A stretch of DNA of 64,000 nt from positions 15,307,544 to 15,371,543 of the forward strand of contig NC_085869.1 of NCBI RefSeq assembly GCF_034702125.1. Direction: 5' to 3'. Under the pieces are notes generated by a model. It saw only the letters and a list, made by a program, of their open reading frames with translations. It had not been told where the DNA came from and ran no database searches. Position numbers and translations under genes: made by a program. Position 1 is the first letter of the stretch, and every line of letters starts with the position of its first letter. The stretch comes from Engraulis encrasicolus. Its lineage: Eukaryota > Chordata > Actinopteri > Clupeiformes > Engraulidae. This document shows positions 48,401 through 62,200 of this stretch, piece after piece.

Positions 48401-51400
48401 CAGTCCTTAAAAAAATGTTGAAATGTTAAAGCCCAAAACTTACAGTGATGTCTTTCTCAACAGGTTCTGTGATCCGGACATCACGTCCCTCAACAATGAG
48501 ATGAGCCTTTGACACACTGGAGCCAGCAACGACAGAATACTCTCCAGCATCAGACATGCGGACAGTCTGAATCATCAAACGATGCAGGTTTCTCTCTGTG
48601 GTAGTCCTAAACCTACAAAATTCAGGATGTGTTTCAGATGTAACATTGAATACAGTCATTTCATTTCATAGTATAACCAACATCATAACATCAACTGACA
48701 AAAAGTAGTATGAGTACATACCTCTCAGATGCTTCAAGCTCCTGTCCATCTTTCATCCATGTCACATGAACATTAGGTTCAGAGATTTCACATTCAAAGA
48801 CGGCCTTCTTTTTTTCTGTTATCCTGATATCTTTAATATGCTTTGTGAAATCAATCACACGAGCTGAAAGAGTGAAAAAGAAAAAAGATAAAAATGAGAA
48901 TCATTTGATAATCATACTGTTTGTTCAAAATGTACTGAGAAACTGAAAAGAGAAAACAAAGCAATAGAAACATATGACTTACCTTCAACATACAACTTTG
49001 CAGATGTCTCGGCAGATCCAGCAACAAACTTGTAGTCTGCACTGTCACCGAAGTGCACGTTGCGTATAGTAAGAGAGTGTGTGAGTTGTCTGCTGCGAGA
49101 TTGGCATCTGTCTGTAGACCGAATTTCTACACCATTTTTCAACCACTTGTAGGTGATGCCTTCATAATTGACAGTAACCTCGAAAGTGATGGTGTCTTTC
49201 TCCTGAGCATTCAGATCATTCAGCATAGAAGTGATCAGAATGGCTGTAGGAAACGAGGGGGGGACATAGATTACATTTATTGGATTTAATCACTGTAAAC
49301 TCATCTCACATACAGTCTTGTGTCAAACCAGGTTAAGTCAGTGTCACACTTACGGCTAACTGTCAATGTTGCGGATACTCTGTCATTTCCGCAGATGAAC
49401 GTGTACTCAGCAGAGTCCTGTCTACTGGTGTTCATTATCTTGAGCTGGTGGAGCTTTCCCTGCACCACAATCCTGAACTTCTCACTCATCTCGATCTCCA
49501 CGCCGTTCTTCAGCCAGGTGGATGGGACATTGAAGTGAGACACCTCACACTCGAAGGTTGCCACCTGAGTCTCAGGAATTTCAACGTTCTTCATTGGCTT
49601 TGTCACACGTAAGGCTAAGGAGTTAGAGGATAATAATCAAATTAGTCACATATCTATTCATGCTCACGTTCACAGACAAATGGGTATTTCTATCTTATTA
49701 TGGGGTTTTGATTACTTACATTCAACATGTAGATAGGCACTGCATTGCAGATGCCCGACCACAGCAGTGTATTCCCCAGCCTTGCTGGTGTCAACATTCT
49801 GGATGATGAGTTTATGTGCCTTCCTTTCTGACATGATCTGGCAAGTATTACTTGGCCTCAGTTCGGTGTTGTTGAACATCCATTTCACTGGGATGTTGTC
49901 ATGAGAAAGGCTCAGTTCGAAGGAACCAGTGGCGTCCAACAGACAGGTTATGTCTTTGGGCTTCTTCACAATTTTGATTGCTAGGAAAACAAATGGAAAA
50001 GATTAACATTAACATGCAAAAGAAGCAAAACAACATTCATAAGGAAAAGAATCAAGACAATTATTCCACTTACTCTCAACATTGAGTCTGGCATTAGCAG
50101 AAAGCTTTCCGAGTTTGAATGCATAAACTGATTCATCTTGAGTGTTGCAGTTCTTAATCTTCAGGGTGTGCACGGCACCTTCCATGGTGATTTCATATTT
50201 ATCACTGGGAACAAGTTCAATGCCATTCTTGGTCCACTGGGATCCCTTCACATGTTCGTGGGTGAGCTCAAGGCTGAACACAGCCTCCTGTGTCTGAGTC
50301 ACAGTCTGGTTCTTAAGAGTCTTCTTCACTTTCACAGCTATTACAACAAAACAAATCCAGCCATTAATTTAGCATAATATAAATTACAAATACATTTAAT
50401 ACATGTGCCTAATGTGTGTACATTTACACATATTATTGAAATGTTGATATGCAGTAGTTACCTTCAACTTTCAGGTTGGCTGATGTCTTGGAGTTGGCCA
50501 CCTGGTAGGTGTATTCACCAATATCTTGTGTTCTTGTGATGGCAATATTGAGACGCCTCACAGCACCCTTGTCTTCACTGCGGATGTTCTCGCCGAAGTC
50601 AACGGCCTGGCCGTCCTTCAGCCACTTGCCCGAAGCGCTGGAATTTGCAACCTCACACTCGAACTCAGCACTCTGGGATTCCGCCACAGTCAGATCTTTA
50701 AGTGGCCTGTTGATGGCACCACCTAAGGAAACCAGAAAAGAATTAGACGTTTGCTTACTTGGAATTAATCGGTTTTGAGAAAAGCACATAGCCAATTGTC
50801 TAGGACATCAATAAAAAAAACTAAGCTTTCAAAGATCTGAAACTCCTAGGCACAGCCAGGTTCCAGGTGCTGGTGAAGTGCAGTCATCACACAGTGAACA
50901 AGAAGGATCACCGCACACTGGTGGACTTGATTTTGCTGCTTTTTTATTAGTGTTAGATGATAGCCCACCAGTGTGCGGTGATCCTTCTTGTTTACTGTAA
51001 AAACTAAGCTTATTGGTTCTTACAGTTAGATTTATCTGAGGATATCGTCAATGAAGAAGGAGACTAAGCAGGCTATGGGCTAGAATAGATGAAGTAGTTC
51101 TGTTTGCTCGTGCCGTCAGACCGTAGCTTAAAATGTTGCTATAAATTGCAGTAGGCAGACAATGTAATATTGACAGAAATGGACAGCAAAATAGGAGCCT
51201 ACCTGACACAGTCAGTTTGGCACTGGATGTCTTCTCGCCTGCAGCGAACATGTACTGTCCCTCCTCATCTTTCATGGTGTTCATGACTGTAAGGGTGTAG
51301 CGTTTGCCTTTAGCCTCAATCTTGTATTTTGGACCAGGCTTAAGCACATGGTTCCTCAGGGTCCAGACAGCATCAACGCCAGGGTGAGACAGCTCAACCT

Positions 51401-53157
51401 CAAAAGTCACATTCTGGGTCTCCGTGCAGACACGGTCCTCCATATGCTTCACAATGGTGATTTCTAGAAAGAGAAAAACGCACAAGGCAGGCTTACACAT
51501 ACGGTGTGGTATGCCGTACATACACATGGTGTCTAGTGATGATTTACTTTATTTTGTATTTAAATGTACAAATGTAACTTTGGTCCATTCAAAGAATTAT
51601 TTTATAATGAACAGTTTCTGTAAAATGAACAATTACACATCACTTACTCTCAATTGTCACTTTGCAGCTTGTGTCAACTCTGCCGGCAACCATCTTGTAA
51701 TGGCCCTCATCAGAGGCAAAGGACCTGGTGAGCACCAGGCGCTGCTTGGTTCCCTTGGCAACCATCTGGATTCTTTCACTGGCCACCAGCAGCTTATCGT
51801 TGTGATACCATTTCACTGAGGCGACATCCTGTGCAGAGATCTTAGCCTCCAGCACAGCCTTGGTGCCCTCAACAGAGGTGACGTCTTTCAGTGGTGATGT
51901 GATGCCAATAGCTGTGGGAAGATAAATAAAATCAGAGCTCTTGCAGCATTGCATTCCATGAACTACAGTACTCCCAGCAAGCCGCATAGGTTTAAAATTC
52001 ATTTACTTACTTTGAACAGTAAGCTTTCCCTTGGTTGTGAGATCGTGAGCAGGAACAACAAAGGAATACATTCCTGCGTCTTCTCTGCTGACATTTTCAA
52101 TAAGCAGCTTATGAACCATTTTGTCGATCACAATATGCATTCTGTCTGAGGCTGAAATGGGCTGTCCATTTTTCATCCATGTTCCCTCCACGTTCTCCTG
52201 AGAGAAACGCACCTCCAGCTGTGCAATGTCACCCTCACAGACCGTTAAGTCAGAGAGGCCTTGCAACAGTGTGATAGGGCGCACTGAAATGACACAATGA
52301 GATCAAAAACATCAGAGCATGCACAATGTGGGGGCATTTACAATCAGTTTGTTACATGAATAAGGCTTAACTCACGTTTCATCTTCAGTGACGCACTGGT
52401 GCTCAAACTTCCAACTTTAAATGTGTATTTTCCTTGATCCTCCTTCTTGACATCTTTGACAGACAAAGAGTGCCTTCCACGGCGAGAGGAAACAACATAT
52501 TTCATGCTAGGAGTGATCTCCTTGTTCTCAAAGTACCATGTTCCCTCAGCATCTTCACGGGACAGCTCACACTCAAACTCTCCAGAATATGTTTCTGGCA
52601 CTTCAGTACTTTCAAGTTTCTTCACAATTTCCAGGGGAGCACCTGCAACACAAAAAGGTAAACAGCGTTAAATAACCAGTGCATCTCATTATATACAGCA
52701 TGTGGTTTTAGATTTGGAATTTTGAAGGGGCTGGAACTTTGGGAACTAACCTTCCACATGGAGTCTGGAAGAGGTTCTAATTTCATTATCCTCAACGAGA
52801 ACACAAGAATATTCATCGTCGTCATTCATAGAAATCTGCAGAACAGACAGGAAATGAACTTTTCTGTCGGAGTGCATCCTGTATTTGTCTCCAGAGAATA
52901 TTGCAGCATTGTTCTTCAGCCATTTCACTTTCACAAAAGGCTCATTTGTTTCACATTCAAATGTAACCATGGTGTCCTTCTCTTTGGCATAGGCATCTTC
53001 AATCTCTTGAGTGAAGTAAATAACTTGCTTGGCTAAATGAGAAAGGAAAGAATATATATTATTTTAATTTTAAATTCTCACATTACTCATACAATTTAAA
53101 TGTGCACTGTGTAGGATTTGTAGTGAAGTGTATACCATATACTGTATATATATACAC

Positions 53158-53245
<88 letters not shown>

Positions 53246-56200
53246 TTCAGTATACTGCCTATTGCCAAATTTGATATTTTCATGAATATTTACTAGTATA
53301 GTAATTATAGTGTAGGAATAGTAATAATGTCATAATGAATACTTAGAATTTGAATTATGTAAATAAGAAACTTAAATATATCAACTTTAATAATATTTTA
53401 CATCTAGGATATTAAAATATGTTTACTATACCTTGCACAAGCAAAAATGCATGGCTAGAGGTCTCCCCAGCAATGTTCACAGCTTTGACCATGACACTAG
53501 CAGAGTCTTCTGCTGTAACATCACGGATAACCAGCTCACAGACATGGTCTTCGGGCCAGTACCAGTAAACCCTGTCGGTTTTCTCCAGAAGCACACCATT
53601 CTTGAACCACTGGCACTCTGGGTCTGGCCTTCCGACAACCCTACAGCGGAAGCGAACTTCATCTCCCGCGGCACAAGTGTTGCTCTGAATACGCTCTATG
53701 ATCTTTGGGGCCTCCATGCTTGGAGAGAGGGCTACTCTCTCTGGTCTAATGGTGGGACAGGTGAGTTTGCCTTGTTCTTCTTCCTTCTTCCTCTCAGACT
53801 CTGGGATTTGCTTGGTCCAGTGAAGAAGCTCTTCCTTCCTCTTCCTCAGCATGTCCTCATAGGCCTCATCCTTCCTGCGACTCTTCAGCTCAACGGCAGT
53901 AATGGCCTCGTAGTAACCCTCTTCTGTCCTGCGCTTGAACTTGTGTTTCAGCTCATCGGTCTCCTCCGAGGAGATGTCATGGACGACCCTTTCAACTTTC
54001 CTCAGTGTAACCACCTCTTTCTGCTGAGCGCCGTCAGCAGGCTTGTCAACTTTCACAACCTCGAAAGGTACTCTGCCGTGCTCCGCCAGGGGCTCGATAG
54101 AAGGTTTGACATCAGGGATTTTCCTCAGGACTGTTCTGAAGTCTTCCCTCTGTTTGATCTCCAGCTTCACAGTGTACTCGGCAACACCCTCTGGGTTCTC
54201 AGCCACAAGTTTGATGTCACCAGAGTCATAGGACTTGCTGTCGGTGATCTCAAGGTAGTAAATACCATCATAACGAAGACGGAATCTCTTGCTTTTCCGG
54301 ATCAGCTGTCCATTCAAGTACCAGTTTACTTTGGGAGCTGGGTACCCAGTTACTCTGCAGCGGAACTTGGCGAGCTGTCCCTCCAGGACCTCTGCTGGCT
54401 CTGGAAGCAAGACTATTTCTGGTTTTGTTTTCTCGCTGTACTCCTCACCACTCACACCTGCAGGTCCTCCCTCATGGGCCATGCGCTCCAATTCGTCCAT
54501 CCTGGGTCCCCTCCTGCCATCGGGCAGTTGAGATTCCTCAACAAGGCTTTTCTCGTCTTTCACAATCAGTGTGGCGGAGGTCTGGTCAACACCAAATTTG
54601 TTGGTGGCTCTGCAAGTCACAACGCCACTGTCTCTGGCGTAAGCGACCTCGTAGTCCAGGCTGCAGTAGCCAAATTCATTCACCATGCGCAACCTGTTGG
54701 CAGCAGCCAGAGGTTTGCCATCATGGAGCCACTCCACCATCATGTTGGGGTCACCGATGGGGGTCAGTCTGCACTCAAAGTGCACGGGTCCAAAGTGCTT
54801 CATCCTTACGGACGTGAGCTTCTTCTTGAAATGTGGCTTCTGTTGTTTCTCTTTGTCGTAGAGGTCTCCCTCCTCCCACTGGTCCTGACCGTAGCGAAGG
54901 TGCAATGGCTCCAGCTCAGGAGCGGCAATCTCCTTGGCCTTGTAGGTTCCTCTTGGGATAACTAGTCTCCTCTCGGGTTCGGGCTCGGAGAACTCCACCT
55001 CGACGTTGACTCTGCAGCGGGTGGTATCTCGTCCGGCTTTGTTGATGGCTGTGGCAGTGTACCACGCACTATCAGGTCCCCCGGCAGAGGGGATTTTGCA
55101 ATTTGCCTCTCCTTTCTGGCCCTCAATCCTACAGGAATAGAAGACAATTGGAAAGAAAATATTATACATGTGTTGTTGATAAGAACTGGCCCACATTTGG
55201 GTCAATTACAAGTACAGGGGTATCACTTACTTAATGTGTGGATATTTCATAGATGATATAATGTCACTGTTTTTCAGCCAGACAATATCAGGAAGTGGGT
55301 TTCCGATGGCTTTGACAGCCAGCTCAACAAGAGAGCCCTCCTTCACACTGACGTTCTTCAGCTTCTCAACAAACTGGGGTCTCACCAGGTTTTCCTTTGC
55401 TGTGAATTTAATAAGAATGCAATCACAATAACATATTTAATATGTTAGGCGTAAATAACTTCCTGACGTTACATTACAATACTGTGTATATTTGCAAATA
55501 TCACACCTTCAACTGAGAGAGTCATAGAAACGGCAGTTTTTCCAGCTCTGTTCTGTGCCACGACTTGCCATTCGCCAGAGTCAGCGGGCATAGCTGGGAC
55601 CACAATCATTGACTGGGTTCCATCCTCCTTGACAACGATCTTGTGTGTGTAGTCATTGACCACCTGCTGACCTGTAATGCAAATAAATAATTTAAGTGTG
55701 TATATGAATCTGGTGGCTGAGTACACGTGTAGTCATACTTTTCCAAAACACTATGTGGCCATGAAGGTTCGGTCAAAGCAACCTGATTCATTCATAAGAC
55801 TGACTTACCATTGTGGAACCAGAAGGTTTCAGGCATGGGTCTGCCAACAACTTTAAGGTCAAATCTTGCTGTCTGTCCCTCAGAGCACTTGAAAGATGAA
55901 GGCTTCAGGACAAAGACTGGCTTGTATAGTCTCTCAAGCTGAGCTGTATCTGTGTCATCCAGCCTGCGGCCAGGGGAACGTGCGGGGGATCGTCCGGGAG
56001 AAAAGCTTGGGGAACGCCCCGGTGAAAAGCTTGGAGAACGTCCGGGAGAATAGCTGGGGCCACGAGAAGAGGCAGAGCTGACAATAGGGGGAAAATAATT
56101 ACTTCAAGATTCTGAACACATGTTCTGTACATAGTATGCATGTCATTATTCATCAAAATGAATTCCAATGTACAAACCTAATACAAAACTCTACACAACA

Positions 56201-59200
56201 GAGCTACTTTGCCAATTGAGCTGGATTAAAACAACTTCAACAGACATATGAATGACCAGCCAACACATTGGCATTAACAGTTGCTGCACACAACTACAAT
56301 ATGTCTGCTGGTAGCTAATCATATATTGTCAAATAGTATAAACAATTACCCAATCCTCATCATGGCCTCTGGCTGTGGGTACTGGGGGTGGCCCGTTTGA
56401 GCTGCAGCAGGCTCAATGTAAAGCTTGCCAGAGCTCACGGCATTGCCCTTCATGTTACAAGCATAAGCGGTGTAGACGCCCTCATCCTCAGGCAGCACCA
56501 CGGGCAGACGCAGGCTGGCACGTCCATCCTGGAGGAACTCCATCTGATAGCGGCCTCCGTGCCTGATGCGGTTTCCGTCTTTGTACCAGGCAATCTGTTA
56601 CCCAATAAAGACAATATTATTTTCGACCCCACAGAGGTTGTGATGTAGTGAAGATTCTAGAACATTGTAGAACACTTTACCTTGGGGACTGGGTTTCCAG
56701 ACATTTTGCAGTGGAATGTGACTCCCATGCCTTCCAAGATTCTATAGTTTTTGACTCCTGTGGCAAATCCAGCCTCCTTTGCTTCATGTTCTGCTACATT
56801 CACGACCATCTCTTCTCCATCCTCAACCACTATCTGTTGGTAGGTAATCTTCATAATACGAATCTCAATCTCTTGGATTATCTTCTGCTCAAAAGCAGAT
56901 ATTTGGAATTCCTTCACAGAAACAAAAACATAATGAAATGTTTAGTTTCACACAACATTGTGGTATTTAAAAAATATCACTTCACAATTACTTGCACTTT
57001 TATTTCTGTACCTGTCCAGAAATATATGTCGTCGTCATCTTCTGGGTGAGAAACTGTTCTCTCTCATATTCACTTACAACCACAGGAGGCACGTCTCCTG
57101 CTCTGGGCTCCTGTACAATGGCAGTCACTTCTGTTTTGTATGTCACGTCCTGTTGCTTCATGTAGGCTTCATATTCTCCTATGGATTACATGAGATCACA
57201 CAATGGCATAACAATCACATCAGTCACATCAGAGTCAAAACAGTGATTACAACAAAGACGGTCAGTACGTGGCATTACTGCTTCCCCAAAGTTAATAAAA
57301 TATACAAATGGACTGCCATTCACTCAGTATATTAAAGGCTCTTTTCCACGGCTGGTTTTCTGGTAGGCCTAAAGCTCGACACAGAGCGACTCAGCCGCCA
57401 CTTTTTGCTTTACGATTGAGCTTGTGCCCAATTGAAAAGCAAAAAGTGGCAGCAGAGTCGAGCTGTTAGCCTACCATAAAATCAGCCGTTGAAAAGACCT
57501 TATGAGACAACACCATATGGGATGTAAATCTATAAAAGTACTTTATACTGAAGAAGTTCATTAGACCTGCTGATAATAATTAAAACCCCTTAGCGCAGCA
57601 CTATGGCTCTGTATAATTTGGCTCTCTCCAATTTGGCAATAGGCAACACAGCTTCAATGGACAGCATATTTGCAATACCTACTCTGGCCACAATCCTACA
57701 CAGTGCACCTTTAAAAGCTCATAAAACAAACCTTCTTCGAGGAGGCTAGTACTGGCTGAGGACTCTCCCATCTGGTTCCTTGCCACAACGGTGTACTCTC
57801 CAGCATCATCGGCAAACGTCATGGAGATCTCCAGCTTGCAATGGCCAGTCTCCTTGTTGTAGGCTACTCTATATCTGTAGCATTAATATAAAAAAAAAAC
57901 TTCATTAGGTACAATCAGACCATTGAATTACAGTAGAATTAGAAATAGGATGCTAGGCTTTAGTAATCTGATTTTAGTTACTACACTATAATATTGTTTC
58001 TTTATCATATTAAAATGTAATAAAATAAATATATAATATTCGTTTCTTTCTTACTGTATGTAAACTTAACATACCTGTATCCAGTTGTGAGGGGCACACC
58101 ACCCTTCTTCCAGTAAATGTGGGGCTTGGGTGTTCCTCCGACTTGACATTCAAACACGACACTTCCTCCCTCGACCAGTTTCTGTACAACGGGCTGGGAA
58201 ACGAAGAAAGGGAGCACGCCTGTACCAGGCTCCATGGTTTCTGACACCGCGCTGATCTCAGACATCGTCTCCTCCTTTGCCTCACTTACACTATTAAGAA
58301 ATATACACAAACTCTAAATGTTAAGTAGTAGTACACTAGACTTGATTAAACAATTGCTCAAACAATGTAGATCTTTAGTTTAGTAAAAAGTCTTCATTCA
58401 GACACCGTGACTCACCGTTTCTCTTCTACGACAACTCCAGAGACCAGGGTAACGTCTTCTCTGATCTCAATCTCTTCAGATACTACAAAGGAAATCATAC
58501 AGTATGATTAAGCATCACTGTTATCTCAATAGTTTTCTAAAGCTTGCATGACACTCGAGAAGATGATTTAACGAATGAAAGACTGGACTGGTTGTGGACT
58601 GGTGATTGGAAGGACGTCTAGCCCAGTATTTCTCAAAGTGGGGCATAAGCTCCCCTGGGGGGGCGCGGAGGCATCTCAGGGGGGGCGTGTGACATCTAAT
58701 TTTGGGTTTTTCCCCCTAAGGAAATTATTTCCTGTCTCGCCAATAAGTCAATAAGTTTAAAGCCCTCACCAACATTATATGATTAATTGTCATGAATTTG
58801 TACTCGACTGCAGTCCCTCTTTGTTTAATATTACCAGTCACCTTTCCTTTGATTCTGCGCACGGATCGCAAAATCAGTCTGCGCGAGTAGGCTACCGCTG
58901 TTGCTTTGGGGGACTCGGAAGCATTCAGACCCTCTTAAGGGGGGAATGATGGAAAAAGTTTGAGAACCACTGGTCTAGCCTAAGCCTTAGCCTAAATATA
59001 GTATGGGAAAATTACCTTTGACAAGCAGGTAGCAAGATGTGCTGATGGTTCCAGCAGCGCTAGTAGCAGTGCAGCTGAAGCGGCCGCTGTCCTCAGCAAA
59101 GGCCTCGCGGATCACCAGACGGGCATAGCCACCCACGTAGGTGATTTGGAAATCAATGGTGCTTTCAATTTTATAGTCTTCCCTGAACCACATGATCGTT

Positions 59201-62200
59201 GGTTCTGGGGTTCCAGAAATCTGGCACTCCAGAGTCACAGACTCTCCCTCTGTGACAGTCACATTTGCCAAGCCCTGAAAAAAGGAAACCATTTAAGAAA
59301 CAAAATTTACTTTTTGGTATCTGTCTAGATTTCTTTAATATTTCTTGTAATATCTTTTGGATATTGTAGTTTTTGGTCTACTTTACATATATAATATTAA
59401 AATAACTGCATATATAATATTAAAATAACTGCAGTATTTACAGCAATCAGTGTGGGTGGCACAACTGCTTCCTGTGCTCCTGGGACGGCTGCAATCTCCA
59501 TAACCTGTGTGACACAAAGGGAAAACAAGTCATTAATATGTCTTCACGACAGATCATATGAGGAAATGCATTCCACTGCTCTCCTGTGAGCATCACACAA
59601 AATGGAATGGAGTCGACAAGGCTCGGGAGTGTCGGTGCCCAACGGGTTCTGCCTGCCTGATCCGTTCCCTTTGCACACTGCACATGCGCAGTATGACGTA
59701 TACGGAAGAGAAATTGCCCGATTTGTTCCGTTAATTTTTAACTTTCTCGTTTTAAGTGTTTATTTTGCAGGAGGAAGTTTGCGTTTTAAACTGTATGTTT
59801 TATAATCATATATAACCGTTACAGAAACGCTAATAAGGTCACCCACTGGTCAGCTAACCAACTGACTATTCAGAGCACAATATTCTATTATTTACAGCGA
59901 CAAACGCGTTTTATGTAAAACAACGATATAAAGTAAAGATAAAATATAAATATATAACATATCTCTCTGTGTTAATGTTCTGGCGGCTGCAAAATAAACA
60001 TTTAAAACGTGAAAGTCATAAGGGAACGGATCAGGCAGGCGGAACGCGTTGGGCACCTACAGGGAGGAGGAAGGAAGGAAGGAAGGAATCCTCAGTTAGG
60101 GATGTGGAGGGTAGTAGACATGGAAGTGTGTCACAGGCCAGGCCACACGCCTTGTGTGAGTGTTAGCAGGAGGAGTTCACCGCTACACACACACATACAC
60201 CAAAAGCAAAACCATCCAGCAACAAACCTCGGTCTCCCACTCTTCATACTCTTCGTCTGCGCCACCTGCGTAGGCAGCGCCGGCACCTATCTCCTCCCTT
60301 TGCAACTGTGCCTCGTACTGCGCCATGTAACGCTCATCCCTAAACGGAGGTGGGGTGGGTTCGGGGGTCACTCTGGTCTCCAAGACCCTTTGAGTCGGGG
60401 CCTTGACAGGCTTGATGATCTTTTGAACGCCATGGGTGGCGGACAACTCTTTGTGCAGTGTGGCAATAGCAGAGCCTGCTATGGATACCTAATACGATTC
60501 AAGGAGAGACAGCATCGTCAGGGATGACCAAAAATAAAGGTGTGAGTTTGAGTTTGCCTTGGGATTAGCCACACGGGGGGAGGATGTCCAGGCCAAGGGG
60601 TAGGGATTTTATTGATTTACTTATTTTTATTTTTTTTAAGTTTTTTCATTTTCAGGAACAGATGGGATAACTGCAGGATCAAGGTTTGTTAACTTGTTAA
60701 AGTGGATCTTGGGGGGAAGAGGGTTGTGCTTACAAGAAAAAAGTACAAAGGAGGAGGTGAAATTGGTTCACTATCATATAAATAAAATAAAGCTATAAAT
60801 GATTTTAGAAGGGTCAAGGGGAATGAGCATTTTGATGGCATCCATGTTATGGTAAGTTAGACAGGGATAATGGCGCTGACTGAAAGTGATTAGTGCATAT
60901 CAGGCAAGCAGGAACAACCTAGATATCATAATTTTAATTTTATGCACTAAAAATAAATGAGATTCTCTGCGATTTGAAACATTTTTACATTATTGATTGA
61001 TTAATTGATTTATTTATGTTTTGTTGTTTCCCTGCTTGCCTGAATTTTGCACGTGCTTACCTCATAGCTAGGTTCAGGTTTGGGCACAGTAACTTTTGAA
61101 ACTGTAAAATGTGGTACTGGGGAAGGAGCAAGGCCAGTCTCCATATGTGCACTAGCTTCTGCGCTCCTCTCGATCTATGGTAACCAACAAAGTAAACATT
61201 TTAGTGATGGCATGTAAAATAGATTTCAACTATGACTCCTCAAACATTTTGTTTATTTGTTTGTTTGTTTTTTACAAATATGTCCTATAAAGCATATTCT
61301 AACCTGGGACACATGCACAGTCTTTTGTGCTGCAGTGACATGAGCAGTAGGGGGTGCTAGAGTGGCCTCTGTCCTAGCTCTGACTTGCTGTTCAGCGGCG
61401 TACATGGCCTGCTGCTGCGACATGTCAAACTCTAAGGTTGCCTCCTCCGCGGCACCCCTCTCCGCCTGCGCAGGCTTGCGCACGCGTGCATGATCGACGG
61501 CAGCAAGCACAGTGGCGACGGCGCCAGCCTTTTTGCCACCCTCACCCTGAAGACGACAAGCAAGTCAGTGCAAAACTGGCATAGATATAGCATTCGTTTG
61601 AATCTATGGCATCTGTTACCACTTGCAAACATTGCAATCACAATCATCATAATCACTGAACATTTCAAACAATGTTCACTCACATGACTTAACATCTGGG
61701 AAAAACACAGGTTTAGTATGCGAAAACATTCAATGCGTCAGCATGCGCAAACTCAAAATATGTTAGCTATGTCGATATGCACAGTGCTGTACTTTGGAAC
61801 CCAATAACATGACTATGGTGGAGTGGGGAAAAAAGTGACAGAAGGTGACATCCAAAAACATGGGTAGCATATTCACGAATTTTCCTCAAACTCTTCGCCA
61901 TGCTACCCTGTGACATGACAAGTGTGCCATTGTGAACCAAAGTGATGGCGACTGACAGGTCGCTACCTCTTCCTCGGGCTCAGGTGTCGGACTAACGAAC
62001 TCGGGGAGGATGTCGTGTTGATCAGTGATCTCTAGCACCGAACTAACAGGTATTGGTTCTGCTTCACTAGTCTGCTCAACATCTGCTTCATCTGTTGTCG
62101 TTGTCTGAATATCTTGTGTAATCTACACAAGTGAGGCCAAGGATGAAATAAGAGCATTGGAGTCAATTTTCAGAATTCACTGCACTGTATTTGTTGCTGA

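Noticed and set aside
53083..53296. Open frames with RERERE or SLSLSL and IYIYIY runs
   Set aside because: They are translations of the compound TA/GA microsatellite.
53433..54965. A 510-codon open frame on the plus strand
   Set aside because: It is the antisense shadow of the Ig-coding exon w18. It has no recognisable domain, and the minus-strand frame shows clear Ig signatures.
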